Of a stretch of DNA of 64,000 nucleotides, positions 23,221 to 35,039 are shown piece by piece (the stretch's first letter is position 1; the number at the start of each line of letters is the position of its first letter). The notes below the pieces were generated by a model, which was not told the origin of the DNA, made no database searches, and worked only from the letters and a program-made list of their open reading frames with translations. Location: the NCBI GenBank assembly GCA_025526935.1, contig JAHLKD010000071.1:124001-188000 (forward strand). The letters are read 5' to 3'. Position numbers and translations under genes: made by a program. This DNA comes from Cladochytrium replicatum (Eukaryota; Chytridiomycota; Chytridiomycetes; Cladochytriales; Cladochytriaceae).

Positions 23221-25088
23221 ATGTTCGGTACGACGGCCGTCCTGAATTCAGATAAAGAGCCATCGCTCTCGCTCTCTATCTTCAGCCCAGATGACCACGG
23301 GAGAAAGTCACACGGCAGCAGCAACAGCCGCAAGTCCGTCGACCTGTATCGGGGAGATTTAAAATTCAGCAGCAGCAAGGGCTGGAACCCTTTCGCTCCG
23401 AAAATCGGGACATTCGAGACCCAGCTTCCCGACGGCCCGCATCTCGTTTCGGGCCGCGTGAAGCTGAAGACTCCACACAGGTTGTCTGACCTCACGGAGT
23501 TGAGTGTAACACTCCTCGCTCGGCTGCTGGTCAACATCGATGCACTCAACAACCAACCTGACGACGAAATTGCATCTATATACGATAATTTCGATACTAG
23601 CTCCGTGGTGTCAAGGAAGGCTGACCCGATTACACATCAAACAGCAGAGACAAAGCTGGGGGAGGAGTCGGTTGTTGTATGGCACCAAAGGAACGGCGAG
23701 ACGTTGGATGCAGGGACGTACCAATGGGACTTTGCTATCCCGGCCGCAAAGTCTACTCTTAAATCGCTCTGTGGAACTGTGGACGCAAGAAATATTGCTA
23801 AAGTTGTGTACACCGTCATCGCAACATTACGACGCCCACCAAAAGCACAGAACGGCAGAGTCAACCGGAACCTCGTCGCATCCGCGGTGGCAAAAGTTCC
23901 AAACCTAGAACGACCCCTCCCGCTCCCACCACCAATGAACGCATTCGGGAGCCCGCAGATAGCTCCAGCGAAACGACCCTTCTCGAGACCGCTGATGGGT
24001 ATAGAACGAGGGACGTCGTTTCCTGGCGGCTGGTTCGATTTCGATCTGACCGGACCAAAAGAGATTTCAGTGGACGGTGGCAAGCTTCAACTGCAACTGA
24101 AATTTTCGTTGGTGCCGGATGCGGTTGGTGCTGTGCTGGGGATCAAGGGTGTTACAATGCAATTAGAGGAGCGATATGTCGTTTACGGTGCAGCACTGAC
24201 GATTACGCCCAAATCCAACTTTAGCACAACTAGTAGAAACGGGGAATGGGGGGACTCGCTTCCACAGCCCGTGAACTCGAATCCGGCAGCGACGCTGGAC
24301 TTTGGCCGGCGTGGGTCTGCATTGAACTTTACAGATAAAACCGAGGTAATGAGCTTCATCACAAATCCGTTTTCGTCCGTCTCCACTCACAATTTCACCA
24401 GATTCTCGCCAAAAGCATCTACCCCCTGGTCACATCCCCTCCAGATCCAACCAATCCCGCCGGCGAGATCTTCCAAGTCCTCTCCTTCAACGTCTCCTAC
24501 CCCAACGGCGCCCAGGACGTCCGCATCTCCGACCTCTTCGAAGTCACCCACCGCATTCGCTTCCGCATCGAGTGCTGGACAGCTTCCGACGGCCCCATGG
24601 TCTTCCCGGCTCTCACGCGACCCGCATCCGTCTCGGTGCCATACCACACCCCGCCATCGAACGACAACTTGATTCAACCGAAACCAGAATCCCCGCAGGT
24701 CACATCGGCATTGCTCCCTGAACCGAATTCGAGCTCGGAGCCGAGCGGGGAGTCGTGGACAATCGCGTCGCCGCACCCTGAGCGGCCGCCTGTGCCGGAA
24801 AAGGATGCGAGCTTGCTGGCGGAGATTGCGGATACGTTGCGTAGACAGATTGGAGTCGAGATGTCGACGACACCGCCTCCGCCCCCAGACGACAAAATTC
24901 TGCCCCCATCGCCGCCACACTCGGAATCCAAGTTGCAGTTGCTTTCGCCCCCGGAGTTGACTGCGACGTCGCCATCTATCAGCCGTCTCAGCGCCAGCGA
25001 ATCGACGCGGCCGAGCAGTTCATACGAACCAAATTCTAGGATTTCCATAGGTGTGGAGTTTGTGGATATTGTTTTGCCCATGCATTAG
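23221..25088 (+). CDS. Arrestin-like protein (two exons)
   Basis: Exons 23221-24345 and 24402-25088 join in phase 0 and encode 603 aa. The frame is open upstream to 23146 but the first ATG is at 23221. The N-terminal half has alpha-arrestin features: a GRVKLKTPHRLSDLTELSVT strand pair, then an ETLDAGTYQWDFAIP strand like the HxFPFxIP motif, and IAKVVYTVIATLRRP. The second arrestin-like domain contains LQLQLKFSLVPDA and, across the intron, ILAKSIYPLVT...ISDLFEVTHRIRFRIEC. The C-terminal 150 residues are Pro/Ser-rich. Fungal alpha-arrestins are adaptors that recruit Rsp5-type ubiquitin ligases to plasma-membrane transporters, usually through PPxY motifs. I see no clear PPxY in the tail, so that role is not assured. 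Without the 56-nt intron the frame would run into a false Ser/Pro-rich end. Confidence 0.75.
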
Positions 25089-25376
25089 TCGTTTGGATAT
25101 TTTAGTGTGGGGTTGTTTTACATTGGACGCTTTGATATTAAGGGTGCTTGTACGCAGGCTGTTTTTGACCGCGCGGAATCATTTTGCTTTTGTTCGCTCG
25201 CATTCGTTCAGTACTTTTTGAGACCTCCGAACATCGATGCAAAAATATGAATTTATTTCCATGTAGTCTCGTTTCATTGTGGGCAGAGAGAGGAACTTTC
25301 GTAACAAGGAATCCCCCATTAATATTCCTCACCATAATGTATAAGTTACCAAACATGCCGAAAATACAGAAGAAAA

Positions 25377-27720
25377 TTATGTCGTGCGAGAAAAGAATCG
25401 GGCTTCTGTGAACCAGGTGGATTGCATAGGGATCGACGCGCTTTGGGCGTCAGATTCAGAGGCAGAGGATGTTTCCATTTCTCCACCTTCCTCCTCTTCA
25501 TTGATTTCTCCACCTTCCTCCTCTTCATTGACAACAGAACTTTCTGCACTGGAGTCGCCTTCCTCTCGGTCAAGTTGCTGGATTTCTGCCAGCTCCATTT
25601 CCAATGGTCCTTGGCCTTCATCAATGCTTTCAAGATTTCGATTCGTTGCTACTTCATTCCCATTTTCTCGTCCCCCGGTCGTGCAAAGATTGTTATGCCT
25701 TCTTGGGACGTTAACCCTGTCAGGCGAGACTGAACTCAGTGTGCTCGACACTGGAGCAGAGCCAGACGAACAAGCAACGTCATAGAAACGGACATTCGTC
25801 CGGTTCGACGGAGACTGTGGCGTCCCCACTACCCTGCCCCTTTTGTGAGTCTCACTTTTCTCATCTTCACCCTGTTCCTGGTCTTCTATGCGTCTTCGCT
25901 TCAGTGGGGTTCGAAAGTGTTGGTCGCTAGATTGTCCTCGCTCTATATTTCCTCCCGAATTTCCACCTGATGATGTACTCCCCGCTTCTTCTGCGAAACT
26001 TCTGAGCCTATCTTGCGCAGCTCTCGCTAATGGTTCAAAAATAAAGAAATTCGTCAGTTTCAAAGATACTTTGAAGCACGCGCTTGCGTACCGCGCAGAT
26101 TTGAGATTCCTGGTCGCCTGGCCAGTCCCGGGCTTCGCCTCATAGGCGCACCTCGTTCAGTCACACTAGCTCTATTCAAGTGATGGCTCACAAAGGAACC
26201 AAGCGACCTCGACGCGGGATATGCTGGCTGAGGCGGGATCGCATGTGGTTCAGCTGTAGATGTCTGAGATGAAGGTAAAAGCGGTCGATATGGACGCGCC
26301 GAAACCGCGATGTCGCGTCTCTGCATGTTGTGCGTATAGTTCACAAGTCTCTGTGCAAACGTTCGACCCCTGAAAAGAGAATACACCGACCGATATTAAC
26401 GACTAAAAATTATTTTATGTATTTGTGATTACTAACCCGACTGGTGGTGGCGGTATCGTCGGAGGCTCCTGAACACTCGATCTTCCTCCGAGATTGACGT
26501 TGGACAAGAGCATTCCTGGAGGGATCACCACGCGCGGCCTTGGCGCCCACGCAGAACTGATCCTGTCTTCGTCATCATCCACCACTCGTTTTTGTTTCGT
26601 GCTAGTAGATCCTTTGCTGTTCTGAACACCCTCAATTTCGTTCCGCCGTCTCGCTAAATCTAGCCGTTCTGCTCTCCTTGCTAAGATCCCAGTGTAAGCA
26701 GAGCTATCACCGATAGAGCTTTGTATAAAGCGTCCGTCCTAGCCAAAGTGTTGGTTGGAAGGGGGTTCCCAATGTGTTGATGTTGGCCGTACCTGATTCT
26801 CGGGGTATTCATAAAGCTTTTGAAGAAATGGGTGCATTTGAATTGTCTCAGATGGGGTAACTGAGTCCTCTTGCTGGCGCTGCTGATAGACGACCCGTTT
26901 TGGAAAGTGGTATTGCTGATAGTCCAGCCAAAAACGCTTGTCAATGCAACATCCTTTAAGGGGTCCTTGCATTGGGGTTAGAGTACCTTTGGAGCACAAG
27001 CGTCTCCATGCATGTCTGCAGCGAGCACCTCAGGGCAGCCGGACGGGAATCGGAAAGTTTCGCTGCCAGTCATGGAACGCAGGTCACATGGAGTTTTGAT
27101 TTTATTATATTTTTTGGGGTGCAATCGACTTTCCATAGACTCGAAAACACTGATTGAGCTATCTCCCTACAATCAGTATCAGCAAATAATTTATCTATAG
27201 AAATGAGAAATCCACACTGACTGTTTGTAAGGCGTATCTTCCTCTACCAAAGCTCAGCTACGCCCTGTGAGTGTCGTTGCTCGAGCTCAGCGGAACTTGA
27301 TGCGGTCCACTGAAGGGAACGTGCGAGTGTGCTGCAGGCGTGTCATGATTTGATTTCTGGAGCCCGTTTTTGACTCATTTTCTCGAAGGACAGCCCTTGC
27401 ATGGTTCAACACTGGATAGTAACAGAATTTGATCAACCAAAACCTTGGTTTGTCACCTGTCGTACACGCAAAACCACCTAATTGCGTAGCTCAGCGACAC
27501 CCTGGCCTGTCGTGCATTTGCAATAGCGATGGCTTCCTTGAGCGCCTTTAGGCAAATCATGAGTAGATCCTTGAAACAAAAGGGCGCGAGAAACGTACCT
27601 CCATAGCTTCTCCGGTTAGGCTGAGTCTCATGTGCCCCATAGAGCTAAACTGAGAGACGCTTGGAGGTGTTCTCACCAAAGAAATAAGTTCTCAAGTATT
27701 AATTTACCTGTTGGACCACG
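25377..27720 (-). CDS. Unrecognised multi-exon gene, acidic C-terminus
   Basis: The exons are inferred, not fully joined. The last exon (25377-26063) encodes a polar nuclear-type tail with KRRRIED, a tandem NEEEEGGE repeat (27-bp duplication near 25476-25532) and a final STWFTEARFFSRTT. Upstream coding pieces are 26060-26386 (Arg/Pro-rich), about 26440-26690 (AWAPRPRVVIPPGMLLSNVN), 26800-27000 (CCIDKRFWLDYQQYHFPKRV), about 27500-27545 joined to about 27600-27650 (RLSLTGEAMEALKEAIAIAN), and a segment ending RLSLLRDVVQQ near 27712. Two in-frame stops lie just upstream of that last segment, so the 5' end is uncertain or decayed. I do not know the family. Several of these pieces may belong to two different genes. 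Confidence 0.4.
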
Positions 27721-27986
27721 TCTCGAAGTAACGACAGACGTTTTCGAACGAGATTTCATACTCATTGTTTGCGATACTGCTCGCATAACTGTTTGAACAC
27801 GATGTTATTAAACAGCCAGAGTGTTGAGATTGCCAGAGCAGCTCACGCCAGGTGGCGAGCACGTGGAATTGCAGGATCCATTCTTCGTGCAACACTCAGT
27901 TCTCTCCGCAAGGATCCATCTTCCTCGCAACGCTCAGTGCTCTTTGCAAGTCCTTTTCGCTTCCATGGAGCCCTCTGTTAAAACTG

Positions 27987-28445
27987 CTGGATCATGATCG
28001 TTATGGAACTCTATTACCACACTCACTTTAACAACCATAACACATAACACACTATGACATAACAGATAGACTGGAGACGTCCAGTTCTCAATGCGGGATG
28101 CAGAGAGACCTGTCGGTTATAATTGTTAGCTTGATAACAACAGTTTACTCGGGAAGAGTAATATGTTTTTATGATGGTGAGAACAAACACTTCTGTGTCT
28201 TCTATGATGATGCCACATATGGTAATATTACGTATATCACGTGTCCAAAGGTATTCTATATTCCCGTTTGGGAACAAGAATCAATTGTCTGATTGAAGCA
28301 ATATTTAGTAATCAACAGTAATATTTACTTATTGGGAACAGTAGTTTAGTAATCAAGCCATACTGCTATATAAGAGTATGCAACAATGATTGAATGGTGT
28401 GAGTCTCAGGATCGAATATACTCAATCACTTTTGAAAGGAGTATA
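27987..28445 (+). repeat. Dispersed LTR-like repeat, copy 1
   Basis: Aligns in the same orientation with 61150-61690. Both start near TGGATCATGATCGTTAT and share GATAGACTGGAGACGT, CTCAATGCGGGATGCAGAG, ATTCCCGTTT, ATTGGGAACAGTA and GAGTCTCAGGATCGA. A CTATATAAGAG TATA-like box lies at about 28367, which fits an LTR promoter. No clean terminal TG...CA or target duplication could be fixed, so an old solo LTR is the best guess. Confidence 0.6.
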
Positions 28446-28569
28446 CCCTATTCTGACTACACCAATTCACCACTCTATTCTACAAAGTCAATCTAGTCTG
28501 AATTACATTAAAGCTATATCTGATAGCCCACCTTTGATCCCATTGATCGTAGCGTTCACGTATTGTTCT

Positions 28570-28900
28570 ACTGCATCCCTTGCAAATGATTCAGGGTATA
28601 ACATTAGACGCAGTTAAGTTTGTGGACGGCGAAGTTTTATCTAGTGCCCCTCTCCAGCGCACTCATACTGCGTTAATTGTTCGCCTGATCAACCCTATCC
28701 CCTTCCAACAGCTTGCTGTCTTCATCACAAAACGAAGCAACAAACTATACTCTCGTGGACTTCAGAATTCCCTCAGGTCAGCAAACTTTTACTATCTCGA
28801 TGAAATCCTCAAGTACCCTCTCTGGACGACTCAGCATCAGATTAGACACATGGTATGCTTTCAAGCTCTCACAGAATCGCATCATGTATATGTGAAACAC
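28570..28900 (+). pseudogene. Coding-like fragment with a frameshift
   Basis: One frame reads VDGEVLSSAPLQRTHTALIV and on to a Thr-Lys-Arg-Ser; a second then continues as NYTLVDFRIPSGQQTFTISM and SIRLDTWYAFKLSQNR. Together they look like one beta-rich protein segment interrupted by a one-base shift near 28730. No family is recognised. It may be a remnant or an error-free coincidence. Confidence 0.25.
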
Positions 28901-29256
28901 AGCCCACAGTTTTGGAGATTCGATGGAACAGCTGGCAGTAAAACGCCATTATGCAATGCCAAACAAATATGCCGAATACCTAAAGGACCAAAAGATGCAG
29001 TTGTTCGATATAATTAGCAGATGGAGTTGATCGTTTACCTACAGCAATCAATAATCAGGAAGCACACACACCAAGATGTGATGTCACACTTACTGGAATA
29101 TCTACCTGACTCTCGTTATAAAACAAGTGCTTCAAGTTCTCCATAAGGTCAGGAGATCTTCGAGGGAATCAATCTCTCCATACTGATCATGATCAGTCCG
29201 GAACTTACCATATTAAAATTGGTTCAGCGGACATACTCTTGTCATGAGAAGCGCAG

Positions 29257-29732
29257 TGTTAAAAACTAGCATATCAGACTGTTTGCTAATGGGTTATCCT
29301 TTGGGTTGTCTTTTTTCTCTTTGACCTGAGAGTTTTTTTGTCAATCCCTCTTCATTCTTATTTATGGACTTGTATTTCATGTATTTATATCCATGTTTGG
29401 CAGGTCCTGTGTGGAGTGATCTTGGCATTTAGTGGGGAATGTGGTGTGGCTTGGTCCTTTGAGTTGATGTGACCAATGTCTTTGACCACAGGTATGCCCA
29501 CACGCACTGTTCACTTGAATATAGGAGTTGATGTGACCAATGTCTTTGACCACAGCATTCCCTGGTTGCCTGACCAGCTTGGGTGTAGTGTACAGCCTGT
29601 CGGAGTATTAGGCATATACACACCTGGGAGAACAGGTACTGGGCCAAGAGACGGAACCTGGAGCTGTTGTGCTAGCTACAGTACAGCTAAAGACGCCCTA
29701 CCGCTGCCAGGAGAAGCCCTTGGTTTTTAACA
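29257..29732 (+). repeat. Left LTR, 476 bp
   Basis: Starts TGTTAAAAAC, ends GTTTTTAACA. Contains an internal 31-bp direct repeat (29461-29491 and about 29525-29555) beginning GAGTTGATGTGACCAATG, separated by 33 bp. TSD CGCAG lies immediately before it. Confidence 0.92.
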
Positions 29733-31133
29733 GGTGGTGGTTTCATCCAGGAACTATTACCTTCTTGTCTCAGTCGGTGTGGACCGACACATGGAACTAC
29801 AGATACGGAGGATTCTCAGGATCGATTCTCACCTCCTACGCGAACGGGTTTTGCTCCTTATGTATCTCGAGCATCCCTGGTGGTTTCAACCTTCTTTTTG
29901 CTCTGGGGACTCTGGCACACTTTTTTGAGAGGAATTCCGACAGACCATCGCTTTCCTCGCTTTCTGATGTTGCTATCTTTGCTCCTGAGCCTTTTGACCA
30001 ACTTCACTCCTTTGGTCTGCTCCAGAGGTCTTCGATTTTTGATTTCGCCAATTCTTGTCTGATCGTCGCGAACAGTACCTCAGAAGAACCGTCTCATCAA
30101 GCCGGATTGATTGGTGCCCAGCTCGCGTCATTTGGCGGAGGATTCATGGAGCTACAGCATTTCGAAGCTTTCAGCTTTGATCCGTCAGTTCTCGCTGGAC
30201 CACGGCAAGTGCCTATCAAAACCATCGCCTACGCATTGCGAATCGATTCGTGTATTGCTCGCTCGGTTTCGTTGGCTGCCTGCAGAGTTATGGTGACATG
30301 TCCGTATGCATGCATCATGAACTTTGTTTCCTTCAACAACTCCATTGTTTCTTGAGATGGCACCTCCATTGCCTGTGGATGCATCGCGCGCAACGCGGAT
30401 ACATGAAGTTTGCGGGACTTTTCTGGGCTTGGAGATTGGGGTCTACTTCACGTTGACGAGTTTCCATCAAATTCGGGCATGTGGCGCAGCACGTGACGCG
30501 TTTTGTTTCCCACGGTTGTCTTCACATAGACATCACCTTGGTTTCTGGACACAGCATACCATGAAGAGGTTTCCTTTCGATCTGTTACAGACCAACATGT
30601 GTCAACGGCTTTTGAAGAAACCACCTGCGCCAGTTGAATCTGGATTTTTTGTGTTATATACCCCTATCGTAGCTGGTGTTGCTAGTGCACAAGCTTCCAC
30701 TCTTTTGTCTTTGGGTTTTGTCATGGAGGATCCCTGATTTTTGCATTCATCAGCTTGCACTCTCAGTTCCTTGACACTTACCATTAGAACGTTGCTAGTT
30801 AGTCTCGTTCACCGCTTCTGCACTTGCATTGTTGTTTAGCTTTGCACCTGCGCTTTTGCTTGCGATTCCACCACACTGGGGTTTCGTATGTTATGGGCCC
30901 ATTGTGGTCTACCTTGATCTTTGATCTAGAATGCCTGAAATGGTACGAGCAGAGTACTCTATCCCTTTGGTCCTTTCTAAATTTCGAAGTCAGTCATATT
31001 GGATTGGGGGTTGTGTAAGTTTAGTTGTGAACTCCACACACATTCCTTCTGTTTCTCTATCGTATGTTTTCTTTTTTGTCTTTTTTGACGAGCGATACAC
31101 GGTGACCCAGTGTATCGTCTTCGAGGCGGCATC

Positions 31134-31609
31134 TGTTAAAAACTAGCATATCAGACTGTTTGCTAATGGGTTATCCTTTGGGTTGTCTTTTTTCTCTTTG
31201 ACCTGAGAGTTTTTTTGTCAATCCCTCTTCATTCTTATTTATGGACTTGTATTTCATGTATTTATATCCATGTTTGGCAGGTCCTGTGTGGAGTGATCTT
31301 GGCATTTAGTGGGGAATGTGGTGTGGCTTGGTCCTTTGAGTTGATGTGACCAATGTCTTTGACCACAGGTATGCCCACACGCACTGTTCACTTGAATATA
31401 GGAGTTGATGTGACCAATGTCTTTGACCACAGCATTCCCTGGTTGCCTGACCAGCTTGGGTGTAGTGTACAGCCTGTCGGAGTATTAGGCATATACACAC
31501 CTGGGAGAACAGGTACTGGGCCAAGAGACGGAACCTGGAGCTGTTGTGCTAGCTACAGTACAGCTAAAGACGCCCTACCGCTGCCAGGAGAAGCCCTTGG
31601 TTTTTAACA
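31134..31609 (+). repeat. Right LTR, 476 bp
   Basis: Same length and apparently the same sequence as the left LTR, including the internal 31-bp repeat. Preceded by a purine-leaning stretch CGAGGCGGCA and followed by the TSD CGCAG at 31610-31614. Confidence 0.92.
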
Positions 31610-31614
31610 CGCAG

Positions 31615-33055
31615 ATAATGGCAAACCATTCAGTTCCACCTCATCAAGAGATGCTAAAAGATGGCTGAACGCCGGATCCTCGTACACGTCATTGTCTGCA
31701 CAAATCCATTCTCTCTAGCCACTGAAGGAAGTACCATACCACCCCGTTCACTTATTCTCTCGTCCACTCAACTGGTGGTTGCCTTCCAAGCAAAGTGATC
31801 GCATTGGCTTTGCTGATCGACTGCTGCGCGCGAGCCACAAGCTTCAGCATTCGCACTTTACAGCCTTGTCCCATTGCCGCGATCAGCTCCTGCAAAGCAC
31901 GAGGACTCCAGGTCAGCGGATAGCCTTGATGACAAAACATAAGGGATGTTGTTCGATCAGGAAACTCTGCGGCACAGATTTGTTTGTTGCACCACACTGT
32001 GAGTTCTCCAATTTCTTTGAAAACTCGCTACTTGGAACTGACGTGTACACATCATGTGCGTATGAGCTTAATCGATGGTCCGTGGGTATGACTAATTGCT
32101 AGACTGACCCCCACAGGATTTCGTATAAATACCCAACCATTCTCTCATTTTACAAACCAAACAACAACAACAACAAACACACGAAAAGGACTACGCAAAC
32201 TTGAAGCAAATCTACTGAGTATATCTTCTGTTGAGGAGCCAACTGACTATTGGTGACATATGGTCCCATCAGGTATGTTCTTGTTCTTTCTCTCTCCAGT
32301 AGGAACTCATATTTTTATTACATCTTTACAGGATGACAGGAGAAGAATAATTGTATTTTCTTCATTATTCGACGGCTTCAAGTCCTTATGTAGGCATTTT
32401 TTCTGCTCCCATCGATTCCTCACCAACGACTTAAGATTCGATTTTGCGGGGATGCCAGAAGGGACAATTTGATTCTCAGAGCTTATTGGCGTCCTTTCTT
32501 TTTTCCCCTTTATATCTTCTCCTTGATTTCTTTTTTATTTGTATTTCATTTATTGATTTATTTTTTTACTTCTGTCTGTTTTATCGGGGTACGAGCCGTT
32601 TGTCGCGTCGCTGTGGGGAGAAGGGTAGGCGAGAACGGTCCGTCGTTCCTGAAGTTGAAAGCCCCTATTCCATCATTACGTAGAAATATAGGACACATCT
32701 TTGCACTCCAACATGATTCTTGATTCTAGATCAGATGTCCTGTTGTAATCGACACACGGTAAACGTAAAATATCAAAGCACCTGTACGAGCTCCTGCAAT
32801 ACCGATACACCCAAACGCGGTCCGGAAGCCTTTGTTGTTCTCTGATAATGCCCGTGAATGAATATTCGGAATGCGCCAAAGTCCGCCTGACAAGCAGATC
32901 AGTTTCTCCGTCTTCATCTCTCGCTGCTGAGGTTGCGTTTTTTTGGCAGGATGTCTACCAGCAGAATGAAGCGATGCCATTGCTAATACTGCAATATTGA
33001 AACTATTGCCATTTTAACATCTTGACGCTATAGCTTTTTTAAGAGAATTAAAACA
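31615..33055. other. Intergenic region with a promoter-like segment
   Basis: No gene is supported. At about 32122-32185 a TATAAATA box is followed by a CAACAA-rich leader-like stretch and then an ATG at 32260 next to a GTATGT donor. Splicing to the next acceptor gives an immediate stop, so no protein follows. It could be the promoter of a decayed gene or part of an LTR. Confidence 0.3.
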
Positions 33056-35039
33056 TCATCGTGACTTCTTCCGTTGAGACTTCCGCTTCATCCTTTCCTG
33101 TTCAAGCATCTCTTCTTCCTCATCTTCCTTCCTCGCAATCCGACGACTAGAAATACCAATCAGAGAGGAACGCTATCCATCCACAGCCAACTGCATACCT
33201 TCGTGCTTCCTCGCGTGCAATGTCGTTGTACCCTGCCTCCATATCATCCGAGTCGTAATCGTACGTGCTAAAATTATAAAAATTATCATCGCATTCAAAT
33301 TCCTAAAGGGTTGTCATTGAAACGTACTGCATGGGCGGAGGACGAGCCCCATTCACAAGCGTCCATATCAAAGAGCGGCCGTTCGATGACCCCATGTAAT
33401 CTTCATCGAGATTCTCAATAACCCTATCAATATTCTTCGCGTTCAAAGGCCGTCTTGGCCTAGAGTCTGGCGATATGGATCGCGGACGCGGTTTCGCCGG
33501 GCCAACAACCCGCTTCCCGCCATCGTTGAAACTCGATCTCTCTGGAGGATTGGAGCGATTGGGGTAACCGGCAGTAGAGCGATCCGAGACTTTGGCGTCC
33601 CTACGCATGGACGGTGGGGAGATAGACCGTGGACGTTTCTTACCCCGGCTTGAATCGGGAGATGGGCGCCTATTGTAATCGCCGTTTCGTGACCCGGTGG
33701 TGGTGGTGGTAGTTGGACGAGATACATCCCTGTTGTCCACCCGAGACGGAGGTTTCGGACTCGGCCTAACGTCTGCAAATAGTCCCATCCCAACATCCGA
33801 ATCTCGCACGCCCTTCTTAACCTGTCGATCTTCTTTAATGGATACGGCAAGATCTCGCCTCGGCTTTGCGAGCGGAATGATTTCAGGGGCTTTCCCCTTC
33901 ATATCATATCTTTCACGTACGCTGAGCGGCCTCTTCACATCATCCTTCCCTCCCGTGTCCTTTCGACTGGTTGAGCTTGAAGAAATCGGTTTGCCATTCA
34001 TAGTAGAGCCAGCAGGCATCTTTCGTGAAGACAGCGAATCGGTATCTGGCCTTTCCGCAGATCGAGAACTAAGCAAATGTTGCTTTCTGTTCATAACGCT
34101 ACTTGATGCTGGTGTACGACCAAAGCGTTCATCGGAACCTTCTTTCGATCCCTTGTACTGCCCTACATCGGGTCCTGTTGCCGGTCTCTCCCGTACATTC
34201 CTCTTCGAAGACAGCCTACCATCGTAGCTTTTCGAAACAGATCGTGATTTTTCGACGCGCTCATCTCGATCTGGATCTTTTCGCTTCATCGGGTGCCCTG
34301 CACCTGAATCGTACCCACGATCTCTCGTAGGTTCACCCTTTGGTCGATCAGAACCGTTCTTCTCACGTTCAACCCGACTTCCTGAAGCCTTATTTCCTCC
34401 CGTCTCGGATTTTGATTTTGTAGATACAATTTTCGCTGCACTTGACGACTCCTTTGATACAGCCCTGGTTGTATCATTCTTTTGGGATCCATCCTCGTGA
34501 GAAGAATTCGATTGTCCGATTGCGAGAAGCTCATTAAAGCTCAGATGAACCTTCTTTTTGCTCTGCGGCTGTGGTTCTGATCGATCTCTATTCCTCTGAT
34601 CGGCATCTCGCCTTCCCTCTCCCGACCGTCCTGGTTTTGAATCATTCGGTTGCATTTTGGCTTGCTGAGCAGCTCTCCGTTGTCGAACCAATTCAAGAAT
34701 CGAGAGCTCTTTTTCATCTTGATTTGAATTCGCCGCTGCAGAATAAACATAAAGAATTGCGTTCAGAAAATCGGCAGCTCATTTTCCTTTACAATCTCAC
34801 ATTTTTCTTGACTTTTTGTGGGTGTATTCACGGGTACAGCACTTTCCAGCTTTTTCCTCTGCTCACGCCGAGCCCTCTCCACCTCCTCAGCTATTCTCCT
34901 CCGCTCGCTTTCATTTGCTGCGAGTGCCTCCGACCGGCTTCTCTCTTCAGCAATACGCCTTAGCTCGTCAAACTGGTTTAGAGGATATTTAGATTTCCAG
35001 CAACATCGACACACACAGCGATCAACAAACCGAATTCAT
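33056..35039 (-). CDS. SPT2: SPT2 chromatin protein (five exons)
   Basis: Exons 35031-35039, 34801-34972, 33328-34735, 33199-33267 and 33056-33146 join in frame and encode 582 aa. The first coding exon is only 9 nt (Met-Asn-Ser). It gives the N-terminus MNSFDELRRIAEERSRSEAL, matching the FDxLLxxA start common in SPT2 proteins. The middle 470 residues are disordered and rich in Ser, Arg, Lys and Asp. The C-terminus carries the SPT2 domain: SDDMEAGYNDIAREEARSRR, then IARKEDEEEEMLEQERMKRK, ending KKSR. SPT2 is a histone H3-H4 chaperone that acts behind RNA polymerase II in the nucleus. The motif order and C-terminal position fit the family; the middle is not conserved. Confidence 0.85.

Larger units (their letters stand above)
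29257..31609 (+). mobile_element. Non-autonomous LTR retrotransposon (TRIM/LARD-like), 2,353 bp
   Basis: Two direct repeats of exactly 476 bp (29257-29732 and 31134-31609) bound a 1,401-bp interior. Each repeat starts TGTTAAAAAC and ends GTTTTTAACA, which are perfect inverted termini with TG...CA ends. The element is flanked by the 5-bp duplication CGCAG (29252-29256 and 31610-31614), as expected from integrase-mediated insertion. The LTRs appear identical, which implies a recent insertion. The interior shows no aspartic protease, reverse transcriptase (no xxDD motif), RNase H or integrase. Mobilisation in trans by an autonomous relative is therefore inferred. A TGG begins 2 bases after the left LTR, where a tRNA primer site would be expected. 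The interior orientation is assumed, not proven. Confidence 0.9.

Noticed and set aside
24346-24672. Frameshift in the arrestin-like gene
   Set aside because: A GTAATG...CACCAG intron of 56 nt at 24346-24401 restores the arrestin C-domain frame in phase 0, so no frameshift is needed.
24387-24920. 177-codon Arg-rich minus frame
   Set aside because: Antisense shadow of the arrestin-like second exon.
30931-31146. Short plus-strand frame at the end of the LTR interior as a retroviral gene
   Set aside because: Too short, no motif, and it runs into the LTR boundary.
33697-34227. 176-codon plus-strand frame
   Set aside because: Antisense to the disordered middle of SPT2.
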